NCBI GenBank assembly: GCA_934086395.1
Contig: CAKOIE010000010.1
Coordinates: 1 to 43,106 of the forward strand
DNA length: 43,106 nucleotides
Direction of reading: 5' to 3'
Origin: an uncultured Bacilli bacterium
GTDB lineage: Bacteria > Bacillota_I > Bacilli_A > RF39 > UBA660
Below, piece after piece: positions 8,542-16,702 of the stretch (within the stretch, counting starts at the first letter, position 1; each line of letters starts with the position of its first letter). The translations under genes and the position numbers were made by a program. The notes beneath the pieces are model-generated. The model was not told where the DNA came from. It ran no database searches and worked only from the letters and a program-made list of their open reading frames with translations.

Positions 8542-10722
8542 CTATGCCTTTTTGATTAATTTCTTCGGTTCTGTTGATTTTGTTATTTTTTCATAAATAT
8601 ATTGCGATTTTACATATTTTTTATAATCATTAATAGTTTTTATATAATCTTTAATAGCTTTTCTATATGATTCATTGATATCAATATTATCTTCTTCTTT
8701 TTGCCAATCATCATTTTCAATTAGGCTTAAATACTCTGTTTGAAGAAAATCATATTTTTCTGAAATCACCAGTTCATTTAATATATTGCTAAAACTTAAA
8801 CCTTCGTTGAATTTCCAATCTTTAAATAAACCATAAAATAAATTATACAAATATTTAAAAAGTATTTTATTATTTTCTTCATTATCTTCCATATAAAATA
8901 CTTTTGGTGGTAACATTATTGATCCACAAATTTTTACAATTCTACGATAATTTCTAACAAATTCATAGTTATAAATAGTGCGGGGTTTAAAGTTAATTCT
9001 TAACCCATTAAATTCTTCGGGCAATACGATTAAAACATTTTCACCTGTATAAGGTGAATCACATGATTCCTTTCCGAAGATTAATTCATTTAATCCATTA
9101 TTAAGATATACTTTTGTTAAAACGACATTTAATTCTAAATCGTTTATATAAAGTTTTTTCGTTTTATCTGGTAGATATATGTTTGCTTTATTGTTTTCAT
9201 TTATATCGCAACTGTTAAAAATGTAATCATTAAACTTATTTATATAGCAGGTTTCTGACAAAAATGGTAGGATATTGAAATTTATTTTATCTTTATATAA
9301 TAGATAATAAAGCACAATCTCTTCTGATTCATAATACTGTCTCAATTTTATTAAATCTATTGAATATTGATTTTGTGAGGTAATATCTTGTTTTGAACTA
9401 GGATTGATACATAAACCAAAAACATATTTATAATAATCTTTTTTTAAAGCGTTTTTGCTAATCCAAGGCTCTTTACCAATTAATTTAAGAGGATGATCAA
9501 ATGCTTTTTTATCAAAATACTTATCAATACCATCTACAAAATCTAACGATAAAAGTAATTCTACATTTGGAAAATATTTAATATTAAAATCATCATATAT
9601 AAACATATTTTTATAAATTTCATCACTTTCTCTTAAATTGAAAATTTTCAGTAATAGGCTATAAACTTTATCACTAACTTTATTTGCTTCAAATATTTTT
9701 GATTGTTTTAGTATGAATGCTTCAGATTTACCTTTTATTATTTTACTATATAATATTAGTTCGTCTTTATTTGCTTTCTTATTAAAATACTCTGTGAAAC
9801 CACTACTAATAGGGAAATAAGTATATACATTAAATATTATTTGATATAGGTCATTAAAATCGTCTTTAGTAATTAGATTTCGTCCATATTTGTAAAATAG
9901 AAGATAGTACATTTTAATTTTTTTAAGATTAGATATTTTTTCCTGTTGCTCCTTTGCATCAATTATTTCATTAAAAGCTATTTTATCTAACTGTTCTTTC
10001 AATTTATTTATTAAGTCTTTATTTTCATATATAAATTTATCTATTAGTATTTCCATGTATGTTATTTCATCTGCAATAGATATACTATCATCTAATTCAA
10101 TTGATGAATTAAATAAATCTTTATAATCTTTCTCTACTTCGATGTATCTGTCATTTAATGCTTTTTTAGTGGTTTGATCAATATTTTTTGGATAGTTTGC
10201 AATGGCTTTCGCATTGTAATCAAATATTTGTTTATCAGCAATAACAAACATATTGTTTATGATATTAATTTGATGATCTAAGGCTTTTAATATGTTTATT
10301 TTTCTTTTACCTAAGACATATAATCCCATATATTTAGTTAAATATTTTCTATCTTTTCTTAATTCGTTTAAGGCAATATATTTATATTTTAAAGTGTTAT
10401 TTATTTCAGTTATTTTCTGAGAATAATATGCTAGTTTTTTACTGTCTATTATTGAGTTAACGATATTACCGAAATGATCTTTATGCATAATATCCAGGGC
10501 TAAATCTTGATACATTTTTATTTCATTAAATAGTTCATTATCTAAGTTAATATAATTGTCTTCATTTTCATAAAATTTTAGATAATCTTCTTTTAAGTTA
10601 CTAACATATTCTTGTTCTTTAGTAGTTAATTCTTCAAATGAAGGTATTTTTGAAGATGTATTATTAACTATTTCTGTATTAAATATTTTATTTTTCTTTT
10701 TAAATAAATTACTCCAAAACAT
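8542..10722 (-). CDS. FWSNLFKKK-family large protein, member A1
   Basis: Unrecognised protein of 726 residues, one of four paralogues in the window. It opens with MFWSNLFKKK, a short amphipathic basic segment, then PSFEELTTKEQEYVSNLK, and a long helical region to about residue 330 ending DLYQIIFNVYTYFP; this part is conserved in all four. The C-terminal half is more variable. Around residues 510-580 it has short beta-like steps (IYLPDKTKKLYI, VLTKVYL, LNELIF, VLIVLPEEFNGLRI) that resemble degenerate BspA-type leucine-rich repeats. No signal peptide, membrane segment or catalytic motif is seen. GGGGGG five bases before the ATG sets the start. It is divergent from the toxin-antitoxin locus. Function unknown; cytoplasmic by inference. 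Confidence 0.85.
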   Translation of the reverse strand: MFWSNLFKKKNKIFNTEIVNNTSSKIPSFEELTTKEQEYVSNLKEDYLKFYENEDNYINLDNELFNEIKMYQDLALDIMHKDHFGNIVNSIIDSKKLAYYSQKITEINNTLKYKYIALNELRKDRKYLTKYMGLYVLGKRKINILKALDHQINIINNMFVIADKQIFDYNAKAIANYPKNIDQTTKKALNDRYIEVEKDYKDLFNSSIELDDSISIADEITYMEILIDKFIYENKDLINKLKEQLDKIAFNEIIDAKEQQEKISNLKKIKMYYLLFYKYGRNLITKDDFNDLYQIIFNVYTYFPISSGFTEYFNKKANKDELILYSKIIKGKSEAFILKQSKIFEANKVSDKVYSLLLKIFNLRESDEIYKNMFIYDDFNIKYFPNVELLLSLDFVDGIDKYFDKKAFDHPLKLIGKEPWISKNALKKDYYKYVFGLCINPSSKQDITSQNQYSIDLIKLRQYYESEEIVLYYLLYKDKINFNILPFLSETCYINKFNDYIFNSCDINENNKANIYLPDKTKKLYINDLELNVVLTKVYLNNGLNELIFGKESCDSPYTGENVLIVLPEEFNGLRINFKPRTIYNYEFVRNYRRIVKICGSIMLPPKVFYMEDNEENNKILFKYLYNLFYGLFKDWKFNEGLSFSNILNELVISEKYDFLQTEYLSLIENDDWQKEEDNIDINESYRKAIKDYIKTINDYKKYVKSQYIYEKITKSTEPKKLIKKA

Positions 10723-10824
10723 ATTTACCCCCCTTAAGTAAGTTATACTCTATCATATATAAAGAAAAAACACAAAATTATTTTTTAAGGAAATTATTCT
10801 TTAAATGAAATTTCGTGTTTTATA

Positions 10825-10854
10825 TTGGCTTGATAATTAATATTCTGATATTCT
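10825..10854 (+). promoter_or_regulatory. Promoter of the small hydrophobic peptide mRNA
   Basis: TTGGCT (10825-10830), 18-base spacer, TATTCT (10849-10854), giving a likely start at A10862, exactly where the 5' complementary arm AAGGAACA begins. The same layout (TTGACC, 18, TATTCT, then ATTACYTA) is kept in the decayed copy at 21483-21512, which supports it as a real promoter. Confidence 0.65.
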
Positions 10855-10921
10855 ATTACTTAAGGAACATTTAATTGTTTAGGTGATTACCTCTATTCTT
10901 TTAAAGAACGAGGTGATGGTT

Positions 10922-11005
10922 GTGAATAAGAAATTATTATATTTTATTTTAATTATAATTATTTTTATTTTATTCTATATTATTATTAAAATAAAAACAC
11001 CATAA
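10922..11005 (+). CDS. Small hydrophobic peptide, probable type I toxin
   Basis: A 27-codon frame starting GTG at 10922 (an ATG at 10916 in frame would add two residues). GAGGTGAT at 10910-10917 is a strong Shine-Dalgarno site correctly spaced for the GTG. The peptide is NKK, then about 19 almost uninterrupted hydrophobic residues (LLYFILIIII and on), then KIKTP: one membrane segment with a charged tail, the usual shape of type I toxins such as TxpA, BsrG or Fst, though no direct sequence match is claimed. Its mRNA begins with AAGGAACA and GGTGATTACC and ends with GGTAATCACC and TGTTCCTT, so its two ends can pair in nested order. An antisense RNA overlaps its 3' end. Toxicity is inferred. Confidence 0.7.
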   Translation: MNKKLLYFILIIIIFILFYIIIKIKTP

Positions 11006-11099
11006 ACACGGGGTTTTGGTGAATAAACTTTTTATAAGGTAATCACCCAACATTCCAAAATTAGGTGTTCCTTTTTTATTTTATGTAAGTTTTCCTTAC
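10990..11099 (-). ncRNA. Putative antisense RNA antitoxin
   Basis: Convergent with the peptide mRNA. A minus-strand promoter (TTGTAC, 17, TATTAT) predicts a start near 11099; a hairpin CACC...GGTG (plus 10998-11021) followed by TTTTTATTTT predicts an end near 10990. The RNA of about 110 bases would pair with the last codons and the whole 3' part of the toxin mRNA, including the arm needed for its end-to-end folding. The 3'-overlapping layout is that of txpA/ratA and bsrG/SR4 in Bacillus. Ends are predicted, not measured. Confidence 0.6.
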
Positions 11100-11105
11100 A
11101 CATTC

Positions 11106-11134
11106 ATAATATCAAATTTTAATATTTTGTACAA
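11106..11134 (-). promoter_or_regulatory. Antisense RNA promoter
   Basis: Minus strand TTGTAC (11129-11134), 17-base spacer, TATTAT (11106-11111). The decayed copy has TTGAAA, 17, TAACTT at the same place (21645-21673), with a weaker -10. Confidence 0.65.
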
Positions 11135-11168
11135 TTGTAATTTTTTAGGAAAATTTTATATTTTATTT

Positions 11169-11768
11169 TTATTTTCTATAAGGATTTTGAGAATAAATAT
11201 AACTTCTGTAACGCATATTCTCATTTTCTTTTAATTGAACACTTATTTCATTTTCTACTCTTATATTATTTCTATATGCTGCTATCCTTGAACTTAAATA
11301 ATAAACATATCTTTCAGCCATTGTTAATTGCTCATTAAAATATGAATCTCTCAGTTTACGATATTCGCTCTCGAAATCTGTTAATGATAAATTTTCTATT
11401 CTATTAATTTCACTCTTTACATAATTAAGTTCTTCAGCTGTTAATTTACTTATTATTAAATCTTCCAAAGACTCTATTTTCATAAAATCACATACTTTTA
11501 TATATTCCTCTTGTGTACAAGTATTTGTTTCATACTTATTAAATAAATCGGCATATGTTTGATATTTAATATAATGGCTTAACTCAATTTGTTCAGATTC
11601 ATTTAGTTCTTCAAATTTTCTAGACATTAAATAATTTTTTCTTTGTTTTTCAAATTTTGGCTCATAATTTAGCCAATCAATCCATTCTTTATAATCTTTT
11701 GTTACTGTTTTAGCACTACCATTTGATTTAGACATTTCTTGAACAAGTATTTTCCATATATTTGACAT
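11169..11768 (-). CDS. Hypothetical helical protein, 199 residues
   Basis: Not recognised. The start has GGAGG seven bases before the ATG. The protein is charged and predicted mostly helical, with no signal peptide, membrane segment or Cys motif. It opens MSNIWKILVQEMSKSNG and has many Glu/Tyr/Asn residues; the tail is rich in Tyr and Arg. It follows the HAD gene by 55 bases and its 3' end faces the toxin-antitoxin locus. It is a real gene by length, start site and codon use, but no function can be given. Confidence 0.7.
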   Translation of the reverse strand: MSNIWKILVQEMSKSNGSAKTVTKDYKEWIDWLNYEPKFEKQRKNYLMSRKFEELNESEQIELSHYIKYQTYADLFNKYETNTCTQEEYIKVCDFMKIESLEDLIISKLTAEELNYVKSEINRIENLSLTDFESEYRKLRDSYFNEQLTMAERYVYYLSSRIAAYRNNIRVENEISVQLKENENMRYRSYIYSQNPYRK

Positions 11769-11823
11769 TAGTGTTCCTCCATTCGATATTATATTCTATA
11801 ATAAAAATTGTTACTTGTAAAGT

Positions 11824-12303
11824 TTATTTCTTATTTGTTCTCTTTTGTATATTTTCATTAAATGAAAGAATTTTAACAGCTTGTTTAGCATCTATTTCAG
11901 TTAAACCAGTTGCATTATTCGTAATGACATGGCGATCTAATTTTAATGTATCATCGTTATCTAAAACTACATATTCAGTTATACCTAATTTTTTTAGTTT
12001 TACAGCTATTTCTTGAAGTTTATCTTTATATTTATTACTAGTTGTTAGACTTATAACATTCTTATCTAAACCATATTCTTCTAGTTTATTCATTAATATG
12101 TATAAATAGTCAGGAAATAAACGCCAAATAGATGTGATTATTATCTTAGCGTCTGTTTCATCTACTATATATTTTAAGTTATATAAACATTCATCATCAA
12201 ATGGTTCAATCATATTATCACCATAAGTTATAAAAGATTTAATAAATGCGGTATGTTCATTAGAATTTAATACACCATCAATATCTAAAAATATTGCTTT
12301 CAT
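11824..12303 (-). CDS. HAD-superfamily phosphatase-like protein (HAD_SAK type)
   Basis: 159 residues. FLDIDGVLNS at residues 4-13 is HAD motif I (nucleophile Asp and the +2 Asp); IITSIWR (about 55) is motif II with the Ser/Thr; VVLDNDDT (about 115) is the acidic motif IV. The DGVLNS...S-WR signature is that of the HAD domain in 'Swiss army knife' RNA-repair proteins, which occurs as stand-alone genes in Firmicutes. No cap domain can be fitted in this length. The start ATG overlaps the stop of the upstream methyltransferase gene by four bases, so the two are translationally coupled. The substrate is unknown. Confidence 0.8.
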   Translation of the reverse strand: MKAIFLDIDGVLNSNEHTAFIKSFITYGDNMIEPFDDECLYNLKYIVDETDAKIIITSIWRLFPDYLYILMNKLEEYGLDKNVISLTTSNKYKDKLQEIAVKLKKLGITEYVVLDNDDTLKLDRHVITNNATGLTEIDAKQAVKILSFNENIQKRTNKK

Positions 12304-12884
12304 CTTGTTACCCTTACTACATAATAGCCCTTATTTCTTTTTAATATTTCAGCATGATGTTCTTTATTTAAATCAGAAACAACTGTTTTAACACCATGAT
12401 TGTTACGCATTACAAACCATAATTCTCCATTTTCAGTAAGATAATTGAAAGAAGAATTAAGGATTGTTAAATATACACCTTTACCTGCTCTAATAGGTGG
12501 ATTAGTTATAATTAAATCATATTTATCATTGATTTTATCATACATATCACTTACAAATACGTTTGCTTTTACCTTATTAGATTTTATATTCATATTTGTT
12601 AAGTGAATAGCTCTATTATTAACATCAACCATATCAAAAGTTATATTTTTTAACTTAGATAACATTATACCGATAAAGCCTACCCCACACCCCATATCCA
12701 ATCCTTTAACATTATCTTTACCATATTTTATATATGTTTCTACTAAAACTTTACTTCCTTCATCTATTTTATCTTTAGAAAAAATTCCTAAATCACTTTT
12801 AAATTTGAATGTTTCATTATTATAAGTATAGTAAACATCTCTAAGTTCACTTCTTAAATTTTCATTATTATCAAAATATTGCAT
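12300..12884 (-). CDS. RsmC/YbxB-like SAM-dependent methyltransferase
   Basis: 194 residues. GLDMGCGVGFIGIML (about 60-74) is the SAM-binding glycine loop; DMVDVN is the acidic step after strand 2; IITNPPIRAGKG (about 128-139) is the NPPxRAGK motif of RsmC-type 16S rRNA guanine-N2 methyltransferases. The N-terminal KFKSDLGIFSKDKID also fits Bacillus YbxB, which sits just upstream of rpoB in that genus; here it is about 4 kb upstream, with accessory genes between. The likely role is m2G modification of 16S rRNA. AGAAGG precedes the start. Confidence 0.85.
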   Translation of the reverse strand: MQYFDNNENLRSELRDVYYTYNNETFKFKSDLGIFSKDKIDEGSKVLVETYIKYGKDNVKGLDMGCGVGFIGIMLSKLKNITFDMVDVNNRAIHLTNMNIKSNKVKANVFVSDMYDKINDKYDLIITNPPIRAGKGVYLTILNSSFNYLTENGELWFVMRNNHGVKTVVSDLNKEHHAEILKRNKGYYVVRVTR

Positions 12885-12901
12885 AACTAACCTTCTATAT
12901 C

Positions 12902-13531
12902 TTAAATTGTATATTTATGATATCCTTTCTTTTTTAAATATTTATATGCTTCTAATACATTATCATCTATTTCTATTTTAGGTAAACCAAATAATTTATA
13001 GTGCTTTAACATAAATATTTCACCAACTATTTCATTTATAACATCTGTTTCAGACATATTATTTTCTTTAACTACTTTATTTATGTACTTTCTTAATGAA
13101 AGATTAACTGATGTTACTTTGCAATCAATATTATATTTTTGACAGATTAACTTAGTTCTTTTTAAAGCATATGGCTTATGAACAATTATTAAGTTGTTAT
13201 AATTTACCATTTTTAAAGATTTTCTAATGTTTTGTTTAGTTGTTTTAGCATGTTCTTCTAATACTATTTTAGCATTATTAATACCTAATTTAAGAGCATA
13301 TTCTTTAAACCTTTTTGCTTCACTTATTTTTATTTTACCAAGTGTTCCTTTTCCTTTATATCCACTAAAAATTATTGTTTTAAAGTTATATTTATCATCT
13401 AATTCTTTTACTACTTCAACGATTGTAGTATCAATAGACCCACAGCCTAAGATAACATCACTTTTACTAATACTATCTTTAGTATTTAAATAATTATATA
13501 TAATTTCTACTTTATTTAATATTTCTTCCAT
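12902..13531 (-). CDS. YdcF/DUF218-family protein
   Basis: 209 residues without a membrane segment. VILGCGSID near the N-terminus, IIFSGYKGKGTLG, SEAKRFKEYALKLGI, LEEHAKTTKQNIRKS and LIIVHKPYALKRT follow the DUF218 (YdcF/SanA/ElyC) order: a Rossmann-like fold, the conserved Glu of SEA, the E-x(2)-A-x-TT-N signature and the later basic step. Members act in envelope or nucleotide-related processes; the substrate here is unknown. No Shine-Dalgarno site is present; an extended -10 (TG-T-TAAAAT) lies seven bases before the ATG, so the mRNA may be leaderless. Confidence 0.75.
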   Translation of the reverse strand: MEEILNKVEIIYNYLNTKDSISKSDVILGCGSIDTTIVEVVKELDDKYNFKTIIFSGYKGKGTLGKIKISEAKRFKEYALKLGINNAKIVLEEHAKTTKQNIRKSLKMVNYNNLIIVHKPYALKRTKLICQKYNIDCKVTSVNLSLRKYINKVVKENNMSETDVINEIVGEIFMLKHYKLFGLPKIEIDDNVLEAYKYLKKKGYHKYTI

Positions 13532-13576
13532 GTATATTATTTTAACATGTTTTTAATAAAATTTATATATTTCATT

Positions 13577-14236
13577 TTATTTAATAAGCATTTTTGGCTT
13601 GTCTATTTGTTTTGCTTCGTTTTTAACACAATTGAATAAAGCATTCTTTGATCTTTCATCTTCTGCAATAACTTCTTTAATTGGTACCACTACCATGACA
13701 TTTTCTAAATCATAATTTATATTCATTACTTTAGTTGAAGCTAATTGTTCGCTTTCATCTCTAATATAAATGTTCATGTCAACATCATTAATATTAGTAA
13801 CATTTCTTTGTAAAATATAAACATTTAAATATCTAAACTCTAATTGTTTTGATATAGATGGTAATACAATTCTTAGTCTAGCTGATAATCTTTCTTCATT
13901 GTTAATACTTTCGATAAGTTGTTGCTTTGTAATATTTGATGATCTATTCATCCAAATATTTAGCACTACCTTAGCATCAACAATACCGTATTGTTTAGAA
14001 AGTTCTTTAACAAAATCATATAAATTAACTGTTAAGGTATCTTCTAACATACTATCATGTTCTTGGACTAATGTATTAAGTTCTTCTTTTAGTTTATTTT
14101 GGGATTGCTCAAATTCCTCCATTAATTTAGCAATTTGCATTTTAAATCTTGTTTTTCTTTCTATTATTTCAGATGTTTTATTTTGAATTTCAACTTCTTT
14201 TGCTGTGATGTTATTTATTTTTTCAATATTTTCCAT
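13577..14236 (-). CDS. Coiled-coil hypothetical protein, paralogue of next gene
   Basis: 219 residues, not recognised. The N-terminal about 70 residues form a coiled coil (KMQIAKLMEEFEQSQNKLKE), followed by a mixed domain. The end INYDLENVMVVVPIKEV...KPKMLIK matches the end of the upstream neighbour (INYDLDKVLIELPVYYV...KPKLLEL), so the two are tandem paralogues 19 bases apart and probably co-transcribed. No membrane segment. Function unknown. Confidence 0.75.
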   Translation of the reverse strand: MENIEKINNITAKEVEIQNKTSEIIERKTRFKMQIAKLMEEFEQSQNKLKEELNTLVQEHDSMLEDTLTVNLYDFVKELSKQYGIVDAKVVLNIWMNRSSNITKQQLIESINNEERLSARLRIVLPSISKQLEFRYLNVYILQRNVTNINDVDMNIYIRDESEQLASTKVMNINYDLENVMVVVPIKEVIAEDERSKNALFNCVKNEAKQIDKPKMLIK

Positions 14237-14255
14237 TATTTCTCCTATAATTTTT

Positions 14256-14945
14256 TTATAACTCTAATAATTTTGGTTTATCTTTTATTTCTTGTTTCCT
14301 TAAACAATTAATAATAGCTTGTTTAATTATATCGTATTGACAGACATAGTATACTGGTAATTCAATAAGTACTTTATCTAAATCATAATTAATTTGAATG
14401 GACTTACCTAATAAATTATTTTCCTTAAATAATCTTAATAAACAATCGTCTTTACTGTTTTCATCTCTTTTCATTAAATGAATATATGCTAAACAAAAGG
14501 TAAATTCATTATTTGAATTAAAATATTTTCTATAATTATCTAATTTTATTGTTATATTACAATTTAATCTGTCAAATTGATCAAATGTTCCTTCAATATT
14601 TTCTTCACTATATTTTCTAAAATCAGTAATAGGCATTTCAACTATAAGATTAACTTCTGGTTTAATTTTAGTTGTCTTTGTTAATTCATTTAATAAATCA
14701 GCTAAATTAATTATTACTGTTTTATTTTTTGTATAATCATATTTTTGATTGCTCAATTCTTCTATTTCATTTGTAATTATTGCTTGAGATTCATTAAAAT
14801 CTTTGGTTAATTTTGCAATATATGCTTTAAATGATTTTTCTCTTTCTCTTTTTTCATCTTGCCTTTTAGCTATTTGGCTATTATATTCTTCATAGGTTTG
14901 AATTAATTCTAGATTTGTCACTATTATTCCTTCTTTCAAGTTCAA
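14256..14945 (-). CDS. Coiled-coil hypothetical protein, upstream paralogue
   Basis: 229 residues, not recognised. It has the same plan as the gene that follows it: N-terminal coiled coil (FKAYIAKLTKDFNESQ), a short Asn-rich link, then a domain ending INYDLDKVLIELPVYY and a Lys-rich tail. The encoded start could also be ATG codon 1 or a Met/Val near residue 9; GAAGGAAT precedes the GTG near residue 9, so the true N-terminus may be shorter by about eight residues. Product of a tandem duplication. Confidence 0.7.
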   Translation of the reverse strand: MNLKEGIIVTNLELIQTYEEYNSQIAKRQDEKREREKSFKAYIAKLTKDFNESQAIITNEIEELSNQKYDYTKNKTVIINLADLLNELTKTTKIKPEVNLIVEMPITDFRKYSEENIEGTFDQFDRLNCNITIKLDNYRKYFNSNNEFTFCLAYIHLMKRDENSKDDCLLRLFKENNLLGKSIQINYDLDKVLIELPVYYVCQYDIIKQAIINCLRKQEIKDKPKLLEL

Positions 14946-14990
14946 TTTTAGTTTACTATATATTAATATTTATTTTCAATAAATTAGAGT

Positions 14991-15026
14991 AAAAAAATAA
15001 AAGTTAATCTTCTTTATTAACTTTTA
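14991..15026 (-). terminator. rpmF terminator, overlapping the stop codon
   Basis: Minus-strand stem AAAAGTTAAT / ATTAACTTTT followed by ATTTTTTT. The 5' arm lies within the last rpmF codons, so coding and termination signals overlap. Confidence 0.85.
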
Positions 15027-15189
15027 TAACTTCTTTTCCCTTATAAAAACCACATTTAGTGCATGCTCTATGAGGTCTAATTGCTTCTCCACAATTTGGA
15101 CAACTTACTACGTTAGCAGCAGTTTTCTTTAAATGTGTACGACGCATTCTTTTTTTAGTTTTACTTGTTCTACGAAATGGAACAGCCAT
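15004..15189 (-). CDS. rpmF: Ribosomal protein bL32
   Basis: 61 residues. MAVPFRRTSKTKKRMRRTH is the basic N-terminus of bL32, followed by a complete zinc ribbon CPNCGEAIRPHRACTKCG (C-x2-C, C-x2-C). This is the C+ form, which needs zinc. It is the last gene of the yneF-DUF177-rpmF unit, and a hairpin terminator overlaps its stop. Confidence 0.98.
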   Translation of the reverse strand: MAVPFRRTSKTKKRMRRTHLKKTAANVVSCPNCGEAIRPHRACTKCGFYKGKEVIKVNKED

Positions 15190-15210
15190 GGTATCACTCC
15201 TATTCTTTAA

Positions 15211-15615
15211 TTATTCACTTACAATTTCCCAGCCATTTCCTTTTTGGCTTTCTAATTTTGCTCCCTCTTTAGTAACTCTAATGGGAACTTCCAAGATAAC
15301 ATTTTCCCACAAAATGTCTAATAAATCAAGATAAAAATCATCTTTTAAGGTATTTTCTAGAATTTCTTCTTCTATATGGGTATTAATTGGAACTAGAACA
15401 TCTTCTAAAGTTATTGCACAAGGCATTATTATTTCTCCATCAATGTCTAAATCTAATTCAATATTATCTTCATAATTTACTTTAACTAAACCTTTAACAT
15501 GCATTCTATTTATTTTTCTAATATTTAATTTTTGATAATCTATTTTAGATAAATCTAAATCAGTATCTATTTCCAATTTTTTAAATGCATATAATTTTCT
15601 TAAATCTAGTTTCAT
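15211..15615 (-). CDS. DUF177 (YceD) family protein
   Basis: 134 residues. The position immediately before rpmF and the sequence (HVKGLVKVNYEDNIELDLDI, then MPCAITLEDVLVPI with Cys) fit DUF177/YceD, a conserved partner of rpmF thought to act in 23S rRNA or 50S assembly. Only one Cys of the family's usual Cys motif is visible. The start ATG overlaps the stop of yneF in a TAATG junction. Confidence 0.85.
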   Translation of the reverse strand: MKLDLRKLYAFKKLEIDTDLDLSKIDYQKLNIRKINRMHVKGLVKVNYEDNIELDLDIDGEIIMPCAITLEDVLVPINTHIEEEILENTLKDDFYLDLLDILWENVILEVPIRVTKEGAKLESQKGNGWEIVSE

Positions 15616-15824
15616 TACATCATTTGATTCATTTGACGCATAACTTCTTTAACTTGTTTTTGAGATGGTTTTCTACCCATACTACTCATCATAGTTTCAA
15701 TCATTTTTTCATTAATTGGGGGATTTTTCTTTAAGTATTTTTGCATAAAATATCTTGCTAAGAAGAAACCAATTACAGCACCGATTAAAAGTCCTACGAC
15801 TACAAGTAAAATATCATGTAACAT
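15615..15824 (-). CDS. yneF: YneF family (UPF0154) membrane protein
   Basis: 69 residues: one N-terminal membrane segment (LLVVVGLLIGAVIGFFLA), then the family signature ARYFMQKYLKKNPPINEKM and MMSSMGRKPSQKQVKEVMR. This is a typical UPF0154 protein of Firmicutes; function unknown. GGAGTGAT precedes the ATG and a TATAAT lies about 30 bases upstream. First gene of the unit with DUF177 and rpmF. Confidence 0.92.
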   Translation of the reverse strand: MLHDILLVVVGLLIGAVIGFFLARYFMQKYLKKNPPINEKMIETMMSSMGRKPSQKQVKEVMRQMNQMM

Positions 15825-15855
15825 TTGTAAATCACTCCTTACGTTTTTAATTATA

Positions 15856-16275
15856 CTATATATTAACTAAATTAGATAGATAAAAATAGTCTCCTTTTTC
15901 AAAATCAATTAAAAATAAGTTAGGTATATCTTCTAAATAGTCTAAAAAATATGGGGTTATGGTATTAGTTTTTAAGATCATATAACTATTATTAACAATT
16001 AGTTTACTTGCTTCATTGGTATAATAACTATTAAATGTATGAACACTGTTAAAAAGATTGTAGCCATCTAACTTGCTCATTTTACCATAAATATATTTAT
16101 TTAATTCTATTTTATTATATTTATCAACTAAACTGTTATATTCATTTTTTAAATAGGTAATGTTTTCTTTGGTACCTAGTTTAATATTAAGTAATGCCTT
16201 GTAAAGATTATATGGCATATTTTTAGTTAATTTATAATAATCATTATTAATTTTAAAAATATAAAAAGTTCGCAT
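15856..16275 (-). CDS. SirA-like protein (sporulation inhibitor of replication family)
   Basis: 139 residues. MRTFYIFKINNDYYKLTK at the start and the end pattern SYMILKTN...NLFLIDFEKGDYFYL resemble the plan of Bacillus SirA, which binds DnaA domain I and stops initiation (N-terminal YIFxIK strand; C-terminal FxxDFxxxxYxWL). The match is by pattern, not by alignment. GGTGATAACAA precedes the ATG. No sporulation gene is seen in the window. If correct, it would be a DnaA-directed replication brake in an organism not expected to sporulate. Confidence 0.45.
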   Translation of the reverse strand: MRTFYIFKINNDYYKLTKNMPYNLYKALLNIKLGTKENITYLKNEYNSLVDKYNKIELNKYIYGKMSKLDGYNLFNSVHTFNSYYTNEASKLIVNNSYMILKTNTITPYFLDYLEDIPNLFLIDFEKGDYFYLSNLVNI

Positions 16276-16351
16276 TTGTTATCACCGAACTTAATATATC
16301 AATTTTTTATTTATTATTTTGTCGAATATTGTCAGTCTTTAAGTTATTTTC

Positions 16352-16669
16352 TTATTTTTTCTTAGAAGCTTTTTTAGTAGTTGTAGTAATTTCTTCAAAT
16401 TTTGCTTCTACTTTCATATTGCTTTCGACAACTGTTTTATTTGTTACTTCTTTACCATTAGAGTACCATCCAATAAATTTTTTACTTTCCTCTGTTGGAT
16501 TTTCAGGTAATTTGATTGTTTCTCCTTTAACAACTTTTATTGTTTCAAATGTTTCGTTATTGTTTGTAAATGTGACTGTAAATGTCGTTTTTACAAAGAA
16601 TAATGAGTAGATGAATATCAATGTTAAAATGATAGAAACCACTAATGTTAATATACTTATTTTTTTCAT
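16352..16669 (-). CDS. Membrane-anchored protein with one InlB B-repeat-like domain
   Basis: 105 residues. One membrane segment at residues about 7-28 with basic residues before it is followed by an outside domain: TFTVTFTNNNETFETIKVVKG, IKLPENPTEESKKFIGWYSNG, VEAKFEE. The V-F-N-G-...-P-...-F-GW-...-A-F spacing is that of the Listeria-Bacteroides (InlB B) repeat. The tail is Thr/Lys-rich. Probably exposed on the cell surface; role unknown. Confidence 0.75.
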   Translation of the reverse strand: MKKISILTLVVSIILTLIFIYSLFFVKTTFTVTFTNNNETFETIKVVKGETIKLPENPTEESKKFIGWYSNGKEVTNKTVVESNMKVEAKFEEITTTTKKASKKK

Positions 16670-16702
16670 TATTATTTAACCTCCTAAGTTAATAGTACTA
16701 TA

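Noticed and set aside
10735..10790. Promoter of A1
   Set aside because: TATAAC and TATGAT hexamers occur on the minus strand, but no -35 at proper spacing could be chosen, so no site was listed.
11762..12016. Plus-strand frame opposite the HAD gene
   Set aside because: Shadow of the HAD phosphatase gene, which has clear motifs on the minus strand.
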